From the NCBI RefSeq assembly GCF_947623445.1, contig NC_135242.1:23684001-23748000 (forward strand): 64,000 nt of DNA, given 5' to 3'. The position numbers and the translations under genes were made by a program. The DNA is from Clavelina lepadiformis (Eukaryota; Chordata; Ascidiacea; Aplousobranchia; Clavelinidae). Of the stretch, positions 20,222 to 31,204 are shown piece by piece (the first letter of the stretch is position 1; the number at the start of each line of letters is the position of its first letter). Below the pieces are notes generated by a model, which saw only the letters and a list, made by a program, of their open reading frames with translations, ran no database searches and was not told where the DNA came from.

Positions 20222-20344
20222 ATGCATTTTGTCGGTCTGTTGGCAGTCAGCGGAATTATGACAGGGCCTAACATGCTCCCAGTGCTGCTCTGTTTGTCTA
20301 CCCCCTTGGCTTTTTATGTCAAGTGTTTTTTGGCTGAAATTTAG
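20222..20344 (+). CDS. Possible terminal exon of the SLC18-like gene
   Basis: Open frame to TAG at 20342-20344 with hydrophobic GPNMLPVLLCLSTPLAFYV, positioned like the last helix of VMAT (LFAPLCFFLR). The obvious acceptor (TTGGCAG at 20244) would put the previous exon in a different frame and stop early. So either a different acceptor is used or the gene end has decayed. Confidence 0.4.
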   Translation: MHFVGLLAVSGIMTGPNMLPVLLCLSTPLAFYVKCFLAEI

Positions 20345-20538
20345 CAACCATCAACGCTTAGTGTAAAGAGGTGAGAGCAGTTCTTTGTGTTAGCACATCA
20401 GTTTAATCCCAGCCAATTTAGTATGAATTGGAAGTTGAAAATAAAATTGGAAGATATTTAGCTGCAATGTATTGTGTCAGTCAAGTGAGTACAAGTATTA
20501 AGTATTAATTGTTGCGTATGACTATAAGCAGGTTATAC

Positions 20539-21358
20539 AAGGCTCGGGTTCCAAATAGCGACTGTCAGAACAGCGACTGTCAATAGAGCGACCACACGAC
20601 AGCGATTCATTTAAAACAGCGACTGTCAATAGAGCGACCACACGACAGCGATTCATTTAAAACAGCGACTGTCAATAGAGCGACTACACGACTACTTAAA
20701 ATCAATGAAATTTTTCAAACGACCTTAAAATCAATGTGACACGTCATAGTGTTGCCTTCCATTTATAAATGCCTCATTCGACTCAGTGAACACGAGTTAA
20801 GTCTAGGCTTACCATACGTCCCGTTTTAGCCGGGACAGTCCCGCTTTTAAAGGCTTTGTCCCGGCGTCCCGATCAGTCAACTAAAAGTCCCGCTTTGGCA
20901 TTTACTGAGCCAGCATTGCCCCACACTACACGAATATTAGCATGATGTGATTGGTTTGTTTAGCCAATTTGCTGAAAAGCAATACCCCATGCGTGTTCTT
21001 GTTTCGTTGTGTTAAATGTGAAAGTAATTGTTACATCATTGTAGCGGGTAATTGGTCCAGTGGTGAGTTGATTGTTAGCGCATTCGCTTGTTCACTGTTC
21101 AGTAATAGTAGGCTAGGAGGAGGAGATGATCTTTTTGCAGTTAGGTTATTGAAAGAACTTATTTCGTACGGTTCCGGTACTCGTTTGCATTTTCTTCCGC
21201 TTTTCAATCAAAAAAATATGGTAAGCCTAGTTTAGTCGATATCACAACAGTCGCTGTTTTAATGCGGTCGGCATTTATACAATCGCTGTTTGGAATGTCG
21301 CTCACTTGATTACGTCGCTATTATGAAGTCGCCATTATGACAGTCGCCATCCGGCCTT
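20539..21358. mobile_element. Non-autonomous DNA transposon with GCGAC subterminal repeats, interrupted
   Basis: The left end AAGGCTCGGGTTCCAAATAG and the right end read in reverse (AAGGCCGGATGGCGACTGTC) are related inverted ends rich in GCGACTGTC motifs. Inside the left end a ~51-bp block (CAGCGACTGTCAATAGAGCG...) is tandemly repeated about 2.5 times. A hAT-type element is inserted at 20804-21229. No transposase is seen. Superfamily not determined and target duplication not clear. Confidence 0.65.
20804..21229 (+). mobile_element. Non-autonomous hAT-like element, short copy
   Basis: Terminal inverted repeat TAGGCTTACCATA at both ends, flanked by 8-bp GTTAAGTC and GTTTAGTC (7 of 8 match), as for hAT. 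Inside, CCCGTTTTAGCCGGGACAGT and a stretch open for 94 codons (20951-21235) also occur in the 727-bp copy at 46626-47352 on the opposite strand. This copy lacks about 300 bp of the longer one. Confidence 0.85.
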
Positions 21359-21360
21359 AA

Positions 21361-21566
21361 TGCCCCCAAAACCAGACCAATTGATTCTCTCCCTGATACG
21401 TATGATAATTAATACAAAAAAGTATGCTCTTGGGACCCTGTCGGTATTTGGATCCACATACGTATGTGAGCTACTTTTCTCTAACATGAACTACATTAAA
21501 AACAGATACCGCACACGTCTCACAGATGACATGCCACAGCCCTCACGTACAGATGCTTTGCAATGA
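21361..21566 (+). pseudogene. hAT transposase C-terminal fragment
   Basis: Reads FGSTYVCELLFSNMNYIKNR followed by YRTRLTDD, the hAT dimerisation-region signature of ZBED5/GTF2IRD2-type transposases. The same motif is at about 30.2 kb on the other strand (FGNTYLCEQLFSKMNF). The remainder of the transposase is absent, so it is a fragment. Confidence 0.75.
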
Positions 21567-23568
21567 AATGCAAGAGCAAAAATCAAATTAATTAAATCTT
21601 ACTGAATTATAAATAAGTAAGTTCCCTTTTTAACGCTTATGTGGAAGCAAATTTTAATTAAGTTTGTTTTGTATTTAGCCGTTCACCGTGTCAAAGATTT
21701 GGAATCAGGTTGTCAAGACTCCATATCTACAAGACTTGATATATCGGTAGCTTGCAAACGTACGTATTTTCAAATACATTGTTAGATATTTCGGATGAAT
21801 TTTACCGAAAAGTGGGAAGTTTTTGTCACTGACATATTTGATTGGGTTCAAAGTTCAACCAAAAAGTTGTCAACGAACCAATTCTGCATTTTTCGTTGTA
21901 AGTCAAAACCTGTAAACATTCAGTTTAATCTTCCGTATTATCGTTATTATTTACGCAATACACAACCTGCATAGGAGAATGGCAGAAATGATTACGTGGG
22001 AATTTGCTTGTCTGCGATTTTGCTCATTCACCATTATAATTTTGTATACAGCGGATGAAAGACCAAACATAATGAAATTAACTACCACAAGTCCCCGCTA
22101 AACCCATCTCCTCACAATGACGTTCATTGTTGTGTCACCACTGTAGTTTACTTGTGGCGTATTTCAAGCTCTCAGGGCTTTGCCACGTTTTTCCGTTTGT
22201 TGTTTATTTGTGAGCATATTCTTGTTTGACCAGTCTACAACGAAGTTAGCACAATATTCTTTGCTCCGCACAGTCAATGGTGAAATATAAATATATAGTA
22301 TGATAAGATAAAAAAAATTTTTTTGTACACTGAAATTTCCAATCAGTGCAAATCCAAACTTTGCAATCTTGCAATGGTGTGAATCCCTGCTTTATTCGTA
22401 GTGACTCTGTTGAAATGTTCCTGAGCAAGACATAAAAAATGTTTTCTCATTTGCAGTGATTCTGGTGAATAGTTTCGAATTTGGGCAGAACAAATAGCAA
22501 GTCAAAGTATAACAGTGTACGCAGAATAGTAAGGTAGCCGACCCAGTAGAAATCATTGTCTAGTGTAAGTGATATGAAGACTTCTGTGTCCTAGGATTGA
22601 TAGTCCGGTACCATATTAAAATTGACCTTGCAGCGTGTTGCTTTTTGTGATGTGTGTTTCAATTACATTTAATGATTTTTTGATGATACATTTTGTCATA
22701 CATTTCATGATACATTTTGTGATGTGTGCTTCAACACAATTGATGTGTTTTTTAATTCGCTTTTGAAATTAGTATGATATCAGGTAATAAAGAAACACTA
22801 GTTTTAAAAGGGATATTTTCCTTACATGGGCCTATCACAGAAAGTTGCCTAAGGGGCCCGTAGGTGTCTTGCTGAGCCTACGTATTGTACTGTAATGGTG
22901 ACAAGAATGTCAGTTTCTTGTCTGCATGGCAGTATATCAGTGTTTTCATTCCATCTTAACATTATTACCGTCTTTGCAAAAGTTTACCCATAATTCACGC
23001 ATACAGGGGATTGAGCTGACAAGCAGTAAGATTGTTTAAAATTCTCCATGCCTTAAACTACAAATGGTAGAATTTGGTAGTATTAGAAACTCCCATCATT
23101 ACTGTAGCTTTGGAGGTATTACATTCGGAGTACTTACACAGTGAATAGTTAGTGTGTTTGCCAGATGAAACCATGTTGTTTGCTACAAATTGTAACACTA
23201 ACAATGTTTCCTGTATAAGTCTACACACTCTGAAGAAAATAAATTAGTCATGAGACCCTGTTGTACAGTATTTAAAGTGTTAACTTCTAAAAAAACTGAA
23301 TTTAATAATAATGTGAATGTTTTAGGTGTATGCTGTATTTAGTTTAATTTTTAGGTTTTACTTAGTTTTTCAAAAGTGAAATGCCTAAAAGACAGAGGTA
23401 AGCATGATGCTCACACAAATGTATTCTTATATGTTTTAGCGTAACTTGTATACATGTAAGCAAGAATTACATTTGCAGAGTAGTTTGAATTTGTAGTCCA
23501 GTCATCCAACGTTTTCTTTGGTTAAGGTTGTATGATATTGTAATAGACTCGATTTGCTGGCTACTCAG
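21567..23568. other. No gene recognised; possible first exon at 23381-23397
   Basis: AT-rich, non-repetitive sequence without a supported gene. ATGCCTAAAAGACAGAG followed by GTAAGC at 23381-23397 looks like a short first coding exon (MPKRQR) of the gene starting at 23569. Its phase does not join cleanly to that exon, so I leave it out of the model. Confidence 0.5.
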
Positions 23569-25652
23569 GTAGAGCTACTGACTGAGTATTGGCAACAAGG
23601 AATGCGAGATCTTTCAGATCCCAGGGTTGCTGAAGCCGCTGTTTCAGCACATTTGACGGAGAATCAAGTGAAGGTACAAAAAGGTTAATCTTAGTAAAAC
23701 CTAGAAAGGTTTAATAAATCATCGTTCAATTTGGAAGAACATTTTTTTGTATTTTAGGTCTGGATAAAAGATACGTGGAGAAAAAATTCCACCAGCGCTA
23801 GTACCCTGGGAAAACTTGAAAATATCTCTTGCAAAAGAAGAGTGTCAGGGTATAACCTGTATTCTTCTTCTCTTAAAAAGGACGGAATTGGTACATTGTT
23901 TTCTTTAGATTGTGTTAAAAATTGCAACAGAAATAGAAAAATTTGCATAATTGTGTAGTCTATAACTAATGAACAGCATATATTTCGTAATTGTGTTGCT
24001 CATCAATTATGATTTAACATTTGCATGTGCTATTTCTTCTAAGTAGCGTCACAGCTACATGGTATTGAAAAAAACAACTGCTGTCAAATTTTCCAGTTTT
24101 CATCCCCCCTGAATAGTTTGGCTTGCCATTTTTCTCCAGAATAGTGTTTCTTGTTTCAATTGTTTAATTACTCTGTCTGGTTTTCTTTGCAAAAGTTTAT
24201 TTGCAGTTTAATTTAAGGTTTTAGACAATGGGCAACAAAATGGAAACAACTGAGTGATGAGAAAAAGAAGGTCAAAAGGCAACTTTGGCAGAAAGGCTTG
24301 CTCCAATCACCGAAAAACGAATCAAGCATCTAAAAAACCGTCAGTTAAAGATTATAGATAATGCTGTGAGTAAACACTACTGCAAAGTACTTCAGTTCTT
24401 GTTATGACAAAAATGGGTAAAGAAGTAGAAATATAAATTATATATATGTTTGTTTTCTAATAAAATATTCAAAAGTTACATGCAACTTAGTTTATTTTGT
24501 GTAATGTTTAAAGTTGGAACAAGTTGGTTATGTAGCTGGTGGTGCTATTCACAAGGATGGGTTGTTTGATTTTTTTGGTTGCAAAACAGCCACTCATTTT
24601 TTTAGTGGTACATCTTTTCAAGAAGCTTTCATAAATGAAAACCATCTTGCTACCTTTCTAAGTGGTATGTATGAAATATGTCCTTTTTGTCATTTAACTA
24701 TTAGGATCAACAAATATTAGGAAAGCCTATTACCAGGATGATACCATTACTTTGATCGATGATTTTCTGTTAAAGCAGGTTTAACCAACTACATTAGCAA
24801 CTTAACATTGCTCTACTGCAATTGCATTATTACATTTGACATTTTGATTCAAAATTGAAGCTTAAAAATGAAAGGTCACTGTTCAGGAACTGAGATATTT
24901 GCGGTACTAAAAATTGATCGTATCTACAGAAAGAATTTGAAAAAATGAAAGACTTTCAGAAATTACTTGCTTAACTATGGCAGTTATTGACAGTTTCAGT
25001 CTGTTTTTAGTCTCATTTACAGAAAATATTAAAACCATATTTCAACTGTGAAGTGAACTTATTGCATTTTTGGAGCATTTTTATCAGACAGATTTTGCAT
25101 AGCTGCGATTGATGTGTTGTCATTAATAATTGTGTTCAATTTTTTTTGGGATATTTTAGACAAACCATCCACTTCTAGAAGTTTGAAAATCCTAAAAAAA
25201 GAAGTCAGAGCAATATTTAATGAGAAATGTTGTTAGGTTTTTCTTTTGTATTGTTTCAGTTTTACAGTTATTATGAAATAATTGTAGTGTTATTTATTAA
25301 ATTCTTTAGCAGAAGCTGTGAAAAAAAACAACCAGCGGCTGCCATATTCCAAACTTAATGAACTAGGCATAAGCATGCTTGGCCTGCCATCAGGAGTTTT
25401 TTTTAAAAACCCAGCAGCGTATGGTGCGTGCATATGCAAAGATTTTGTCAGTTGTAGGAACCAGCTTAAAGTAGTTATCAACATGTCTGTCATAGATGCA
25501 GTATATCTTAAGCTGATGCAGTGGTAGTGTATCTTGTTTTCATGTATCTTGGGATACTGGTATATTCGGTATTATACTATTCTTTTTTTATTGGTAGGTC
25601 TGCACCAGAGAGTGAAAAAGATATGCTTGAAGTGGTAGTGTTAGAAGGTTAA
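23569..25652 (+). CDS. Six-exon gene: homeodomain-like + HMG-like region + GTF2I-like repeat
   Basis: Exons 23569-23673, 23758-23890, 24218-24365, 24514-24664, 25160-25231, 25310-25523 and the stop exon 25598-25652 have GT-AG borders and phases that agree at every junction. The first two encode a homeodomain-like C-terminus (HLTENQVK then VWIKDTWRKN). KRRVSGYNLYSSSLKK and QWATKWKQLSDEKK follow and recall a diverged HMG-like fold. The exons at 25160 and 25310 join to a GTF2I-type repeat: LKKEVRAIFNEKC, then RLPYSKLNEL, then GLPSGVFFKNPAAYG. This suggests a nuclear DNA-binding protein. One base is missing in the A-rich run near 24261-24270: downstream residues (ATLAERLAPITEKRIKHL) continue in another frame. 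The start exon is unresolved. Counting the stop exon there are seven segments. The gene could be host or transposon-derived. Confidence 0.72.
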
Positions 25653-26049
25653 ACTGTAACAATTCATATAATGATGTTTCATTGCCAGAGGTGGGTGGTC
25701 GGTACTTTGAAAGAACAAAGCGATTATTATTAACTCGGCTATTACAGTGCAATACTGAGGGATGTAAGCAACTACACGTGATATACGTACAAACCCAGAA
25801 ACCAGTGTTAGCAAACCGTACATGTTCAAAGTCGGATTGTTAGAGAGCAAGCGTGAGCACACATGCGGATGAAGAAGAGGCTTTACTGCTTTGGTTCAAG
25901 CAAGCTGTAGACTTAAGTAGACGTCCGTGTACTTAGGCTTTCAATTTTATTCCATGATAATGAAATAAATGTGTTGTATATGTGATAAGATAACCAATAG
26001 AAAAATACAGTACCAAAATCCGACTGAATTATGACACAACTTTTGTAAA
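25653..26049. other. Intergenic, nothing recognised
   Basis: No ORF with recognisable similarity, no repeat shared elsewhere in the window that I can see. ATAAA signals (AATGAAATAAATG near 25960) could polyadenylate the upstream gene. Confidence 0.5.
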
Positions 26050-26256
26050 ATGAACGCGGTTCACCTGAACCAGGTGAAGAATGAAATTAGACATAGCCAT
26101 GCAAGTTTTTTTGAAAATTTTAATGTTAATTGTGCGAAACAATTAATTCCAGATGATTGTTTGACGATTGACGAAACGTTGTATTCAACAAGATTACGTT
26201 CTGCTTTTAAACAATGAAACCCAAACAAGCCAGCAAAATACGGAAAGAGACATTGA
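26050..26256 (+). pseudogene. piggyBac transposase fragment
   Basis: The + strand reads NVNCAKQLIPDDCLTIDETL and, after FKQ and an in-frame TGA at about 26215, NPNKPAKYG. This is the piggyBac block with TIDE and the K-P-A-K-Y-G motif around a catalytic Asp. Only this ~60-residue piece is visible; the rest of the roughly 600-residue transposase is absent. Confidence 0.72.
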
Positions 26257-27356
26257 TGCAATGGCCGCGAAACTGCTCGGCGCAGCTGACGCCATGTTAG
26301 GTTGCCTACAAGGTGACCATAGTCTGCAAGCTGTTGTGATTTGTCTGTTCCGGTAAAGAAGAGCCAGTAACTTGGAACAGCCGCAGGATGCGCTTGACGA
26401 GCAGGCGAAACTAACTTGTAAGCGAGCAATAGTCAAATATTCCAGAAAACCGATTGTGAAGAACACGTCAACGCTACACTGTCAAAGACTTTGCCAAAAG
26501 GTCGACATTTTCTCTGAGTGAGCTGAGTGTTCTCAGCTCAGTTCTCCAGTTTGGTTCTATTGCTTGCCATAGATTTACTGACTGACTGCTAGGTTCTTCA
26601 GCATTTAAGCTGTAACCACTTCATTACCTCTTAGACTTTAAGATGTTTCATCTACATTTACTCATATGTAGGATTGTAGGTTATTATTCATTGTAGTGTG
26701 ATCGTGTCTTTGTTAATAAGTGTTGTAAAGACTTAGTGTTCATGTCAGTTACCTCTTTCTGTGTACCAGTTAGTAAATAAAAGCCAAACATCAACTCAAC
26801 AATTTTCACAGAAAAACTGCTGTTGGTTTCCCACGTAGGACCAATTCGTGTTGACTTCATGGGTATGATGGGTTATAAATTATAATGCCTAGATTGGCAG
26901 CTTTTAAAATTCTTTAGAGGGACGTTGATAACATAATTTCCGGTTATCAAGCTAAACGAATGTTGTTAACGTAGAAAATAGCTCATGAACAAACCAAAAA
27001 ATTTCAAGCACAGGTTCACACACAATCATGATTCTTTTTCACTGAACTACTGACAATACCTTGCGAAATGCCTGAAAAAGCGTTGCCTTGGCCAAGTACC
27101 TTACTGATGGTAATGCTAGGAGTGTCCTTAGCATGGAGGTTAAGTAAGCTTCCGCGAATCAACAAAAAAATGAATATGCGGTTGATAGACTGTGGCGGAA
27201 AAGAGCAGCCAATAACTTGGGATCTTCATTACCAGGCAAAACTACAAGAAAGCGGGCAATGGCCAAATACTTCAATGAAACAATTCTTTCAAGAATAGGC
27301 CTACGTCAAAAACAAGGAAGGTTGAAAGCGTTCAAGGAACGACCCTGCTAGCTTTT
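26257..27356. other. No supported gene; weak internal repeat
   Basis: Two stretches (about 26350-26450 and 27195-27280) share AAAGAAGAGCCAGTAACTTGG-type sequence and a GCGGGCAATGGCCAAATA-type sequence, so they are diverged copies of one repeat. AATAAAAGCC near 26775 is polyA-signal-like. Nothing else is recognised. Confidence 0.4.
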
Positions 27357-27469
27357 GACACATGGCAATTATTCATAACTGCTGATATGATCGACATAGC
27401 CATTCTGTTTACTTACAAAAAAGTTGCCTTTAAAGAATCGAAATGTGATCCCAACAACGTTTTGTTCAC

Positions 27470-27830
27470 TTTTCCGCCATTGTCTGAGTGTGGAGGGTTA
27501 TGAATATTAGTTAAGTCTGGTAAGGGGCTGTTAAATATATCTTACGGACCCTGTGATGCCATTGTGCTTGAGGAGGCATTGAGCACAGGAAAGGTTTATT
27601 TGAGGCCTATCCAAAAAAGCATATCAGTTTCATCCTTTGAAAGCAAATCGCAAAATGTCGAGAAATGCTTGACTTGTGGTTGAGTTATTTCACTTCCAGA
27701 AAAATGCAACTCCATTTTTTCGAAAAACATAAGGCACAAATGAAATTTGTTATTACGTCAGTACACTTCTACCAGACGGTATTTAACTGCATGCAAGCAC
27801 TCCACGCCCATGTACACAGCAGCTAAATGC
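27470..27830 (+). repeat. Dispersed repeat, copy 1 of an inverted pair
   Basis: Matches 33880-34215 in reverse orientation (for example GGGGCTGTTAAAT...CTTACGGACCCTGTGA and CATATCAGTTTCATCC). The copy at 33.9 kb reads KCLICCKVISLPEMQHHIFE, a C2H2-like finger, on the minus strand. In this copy the finger reading is interrupted. The parent element is not identified. Confidence 0.8.
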
Positions 27831-28066
27831 ACCAGTAGATGTACCATAAAAACCAATCAATGACATTGACAATGAAGACATAACACAAGGGAACACAATT
27901 TTTGTTGACGTCGATCTAACAATTGTTTTTAACTAGGTTTTGGGCGCTGAATCCAAAAGTGACATCGGTTTTTCTCTATCACGTCAAGTTTTTGAGCTAG
28001 GCACGCACCATTTTGTCGCATAACCGACAAAATAGTACAATTAACACATCTGCGTTTATTGTATAA

Positions 28067-28242
28067 AACGTTTGAAGAACTTCAAGCAACCGAAAGTAAT
28101 TCAATGGTTTCCAAATAAACATTTGTACAGCTCTATTCTGTTTAAAACGGATATTGCTTCTGCAGCACAAAAAGGGCGAGTTTTAGGGCAAAAATTTACT
28201 CTTGTAGCTTTTCCTGGCATTGAACCACTGAAACGTTGATGA
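28067..28242 (+). repeat. Dispersed ~178-bp repeat, copy 1 (see 63201-63380)
   Basis: Nearly identical to 63201-63380 in the same orientation, from AACGTTTGAAGAACTTCAAG to CACTGAAACGTTGATGA. The 63-kb copy keeps an open frame to a TGA (HLYSSILFF..., then GQKFTLVAFPGIEPLKR). The neighbouring 27357-27412 also matches the last 50 bases of the window, so both are pieces of one larger element. Confidence 0.88.
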
Positions 28243-29653
28243 CATGGTACCAAAACCAACTAACTTCAATTTCACCTTTCTTATCTAGTTTCGTTGGATG
28301 ATTGCATCCTCCATTTAGTCTATTACGTATGGAAAAGCAATACGGCTAATGTCGTGAAAAGTTGCATATTTTGGATGTATGCTGTAGAGCCAAAAACTTG
28401 ACATGATTGAAGAAAACTGGCGGCATTTTTGAATTCAGCACACCGGAATTAGCCTAAATCAAGTGCAAAATGAAATTCAACAGATTTTTTTTTCCAAATT
28501 TTTCCCCAGTGTAATCATTTCAGAAATTAATGATAAAATACCCAGAGATTGCAGTCATCAGTTCTTTGATTGAAAAACTGAAGAGTATAAAGTAAGAATT
28601 CAAAAATGTATTACATCAAAATATTGTAAGAGTTAAAAATCTTCGTCTTCAATCAGCTCGAAGAAAATTTCATCATTGGTTTGGATTTCGTCCAACATCA
28701 TCAAAGCCGGATTTGCTACAAAGACACATTTCTAGAAGCTGGGTCGTCGTCGAAACCTTGATGACAAAGTGACCTCACAGCGGAACGAAGTCTATGTCGT
28801 TGAAGACCTGATCGTCCCGTCGTGTCCATACCGCTAAATTCAACTGATGTCGCCACGGGAGAATCCGAGTCGATATTATTGATTTCTAGTGCGACTGAGC
28901 AACCATTAAATCAAGCACTGGAAGGCTCCTTGGATCACAGAGAAGGGCAACAAAAACTATTTCTTCAGGGCAGACAGTTTTAGTTGCAGACGAAAGTATG
29001 ACTGTAGAAGTTGGCGAGGTTTCCCACATTTCTGTTTCCAGATCAAATCCCCTGGCCAAACTTTGGCAGAAAGGGATGCACACACAAGATAATCCAACTG
29101 GCACTTGATTAAAATTGTAGACAACATACACATGGTCCTCTACAAATAACTGCTTAGCACTTGTTGGCAATCCCCATACTGCAGTAGCCACGGAACCTGC
29201 AGCAATCATGAGGCTTTTCAACTATGGAAAGAAAATGTGCTATGAGCATGTTAACCCTTTGCGGTGCACCCTACATCCCTGGATTACTTTTGCAGAAATG
29301 CTGATTCGATGCCTAAAAGTCAATATGCTTTCTGAGTTTCTTTTGCACAAATGCATCATCAACACCAGTTCTTGTATTTGTTTTCTCAGGCACCTCAAAC
29401 TAATCAATATCCAAAGCTTGAGTAGGCCTCCAAGTTCTGCTGGCATTACTGCTCTTGCAAAGGAAAATAGAGCCATTACACAAACAGAAAAACAGCCATT
29501 TCTTTGTTTGACATGTGGTGGCATATTCGAGGTGAAACAGAGTGGGGAGATCCCGATGCGGCATCGTTTTGTCAATATTTTTCTTGGGGAAAACGATCGT
29601 TTTGCCGCATTCAGAAGTTTCATTGAATGTTTCAATGTTAAATGTGCTAAACC
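28243..29653. other. No supported gene
   Basis: Several open stretches overlap on both strands (about 28886-29221 minus, 29208-29762 plus), but none resembles a family I know. The phrase NQVPVGLSCV on the minus strand near 29090 recurs near 34830 on the + strand, which marks this as another piece of the dispersed element shared with 34 kb. Confidence 0.4.
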
Positions 29654-29750
29654 AGGGGTGTGCGGGCCAAATGCGGCCCGCAAAGGAAAAATATGCGGCC
29701 CGCGGAGAAGTGACAATTTTGAACGGCGTGCGGCCCGCGAAACGAGTTTT
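29654..29750. mobile_element. hAT-type terminal sequence, GC-rich fragment
   Basis: CAGGGGTGTGCGGGCC begins a run with several GCGGCCCGC motifs, like the ends of hAT elements of the CAGGGGT class. No partner end was found, so it is a fragment or a solo end. Confidence 0.5.
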
Positions 29751-30071
29751 AGTTTAGTTTAGTCTGCTATGTGCAATCAATTCCAATCCCCTTGCAGTGC
29801 TGAATCAAACCTTGGCTGAATGTCTGTGACGCAACAATACCCTAACCCAGGGGTCGGCAACCTTTTTGAGCCGCGGGCCAATTTGATAAAATAAAATATA
29901 ATGGCGGGCCGGAACTGCCGGGACAGCTTTTCTGAAACGCGAATATCTTACCCTTAAATTGCACGGCGTTTTACACTCCTATTCATGCTTATATAATATG
30001 TTCATTGATATGATAAAAGGAATTTATTACTTTGAAATCGATTATTAAAAGAAAAAAATGTGTGTAACAAT

Positions 30072-31196
30072 TTAATGTGAAGTTTGATGTTGTTTGCATT
30101 TTTTTGCCAAATTGCCAAAGTCATTTTTGATATTGGAACAAGAAATTTGTAAAACATCATTAACATGTTCATCAGATAAACGTGATCGAAGTTTATTTTT
30201 TGCAAAGTTCATCTTGGAAAATAATTGTTCGCAAAGATAAGTGTTTCCAAACATGGACGCAATTTTTTTCGCATTATCTCGTAATTTCGGAAATAAGGTT
30301 GCAGATACATGTTCTTTGTAAAACACTTCCGGAGAAGTAACGTGAAACTTCGACTTTAACGTTGTATTATTCTGAAGTTCAATCAGTTCCATCTGCACGC
30401 TATTGTCCGCATCGGCTGGATCCACATCAAAAGGTGTTGCCAGTAACGCGAATTCGTGTTTGTGCCTTCGCATGTCCTGGAACCGGGAAGCAAACTGCTG
30501 TTTGATGTCAACAATAACTTCCACATATTTCAACGTACTTGACGGACTGTTGTTACCAAGATTGGAAAAATGTGCAAAATTAGAATTACGAAGTTGGTGT
30601 TCCCAAAGTCGCAGCTTACATTCAAATGCAGCAATAGAATCATAAAGAGAACTTATCAGGTGTCCGCGACCTTGTAATTTTAAATTCAAATCGTTCAAAT
30701 GGGTTGTTAAATCCACCAAAAAGGCCAAGTAAGTAACCCATTCGGGGTCATCAAAATAACTTGTGTTCATGTTCTTTTGTTGCAATAACGTTACAATTTC
30801 TTTTCGCAAGTTATAGACTCGTTGGAGCATTGAACCGCGACTAAGCCATCTGACATCGCAGTAATACACCAAGTCAGGATATTGTGAATTCTCATGAACT
30901 AACAGGGCCTGAAACTGGCGATGATTCAAACCTCTTGCTAAAATGAAGTTAACAGTTTCCACAACATGGTCCATTACGTCCGACATATGTTTGAATTTTG
31001 ATGCCAAAACCTCCTGGTGTATGATACAGTGGAGCTTAATAATTTTGTTGCTAAACCTCAATGTTTCCAAATGTTTTTGCAACAGAGCAACAACTCCTTT
31101 TCTTTCTCCTGTCATAGCTGGAGCGCCATCGGTAGTAACTGATATCAATTTGGAAAGATCCAAGTTAAGATTGTCTGTACAAGACTGTAACAAAGC
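30072..31196 (-). pseudogene. hAT transposase, C-terminal two thirds (GTF2IRD2/ZBED5-like)
   Basis: About 375 codons, uninterrupted. It holds VTTDGAPAMTGERKG, an IIHQEVLASKF block, DVRWLSRGSMLQRVYNLR and the C-terminal dimerisation block FGNTYLCEQLFSKMNFAKNK. These follow the order of hAT catalytic and dimerisation regions in GTF2IRD2-like transposases. The apparent start Met lies in the inserted element, so the real protein began at 32.7 kb or beyond. The reading frame resumes exactly at the target duplication. Confidence 0.88.
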
Positions 31197-31204
31197 CTCC
31201 AATA

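Noticed and set aside
26500-26800. Possible solo LTR (AATAAAAGCC near its end)
   Set aside because: No second copy, no TG...CA ends and no target duplication found.
29208-29762. 184-codon plus-strand frame and the overlapping 158-codon minus-strand frame
   Set aside because: Both run into the GCGGCCCGC-rich transposon end and resemble no family; likely chance openness.
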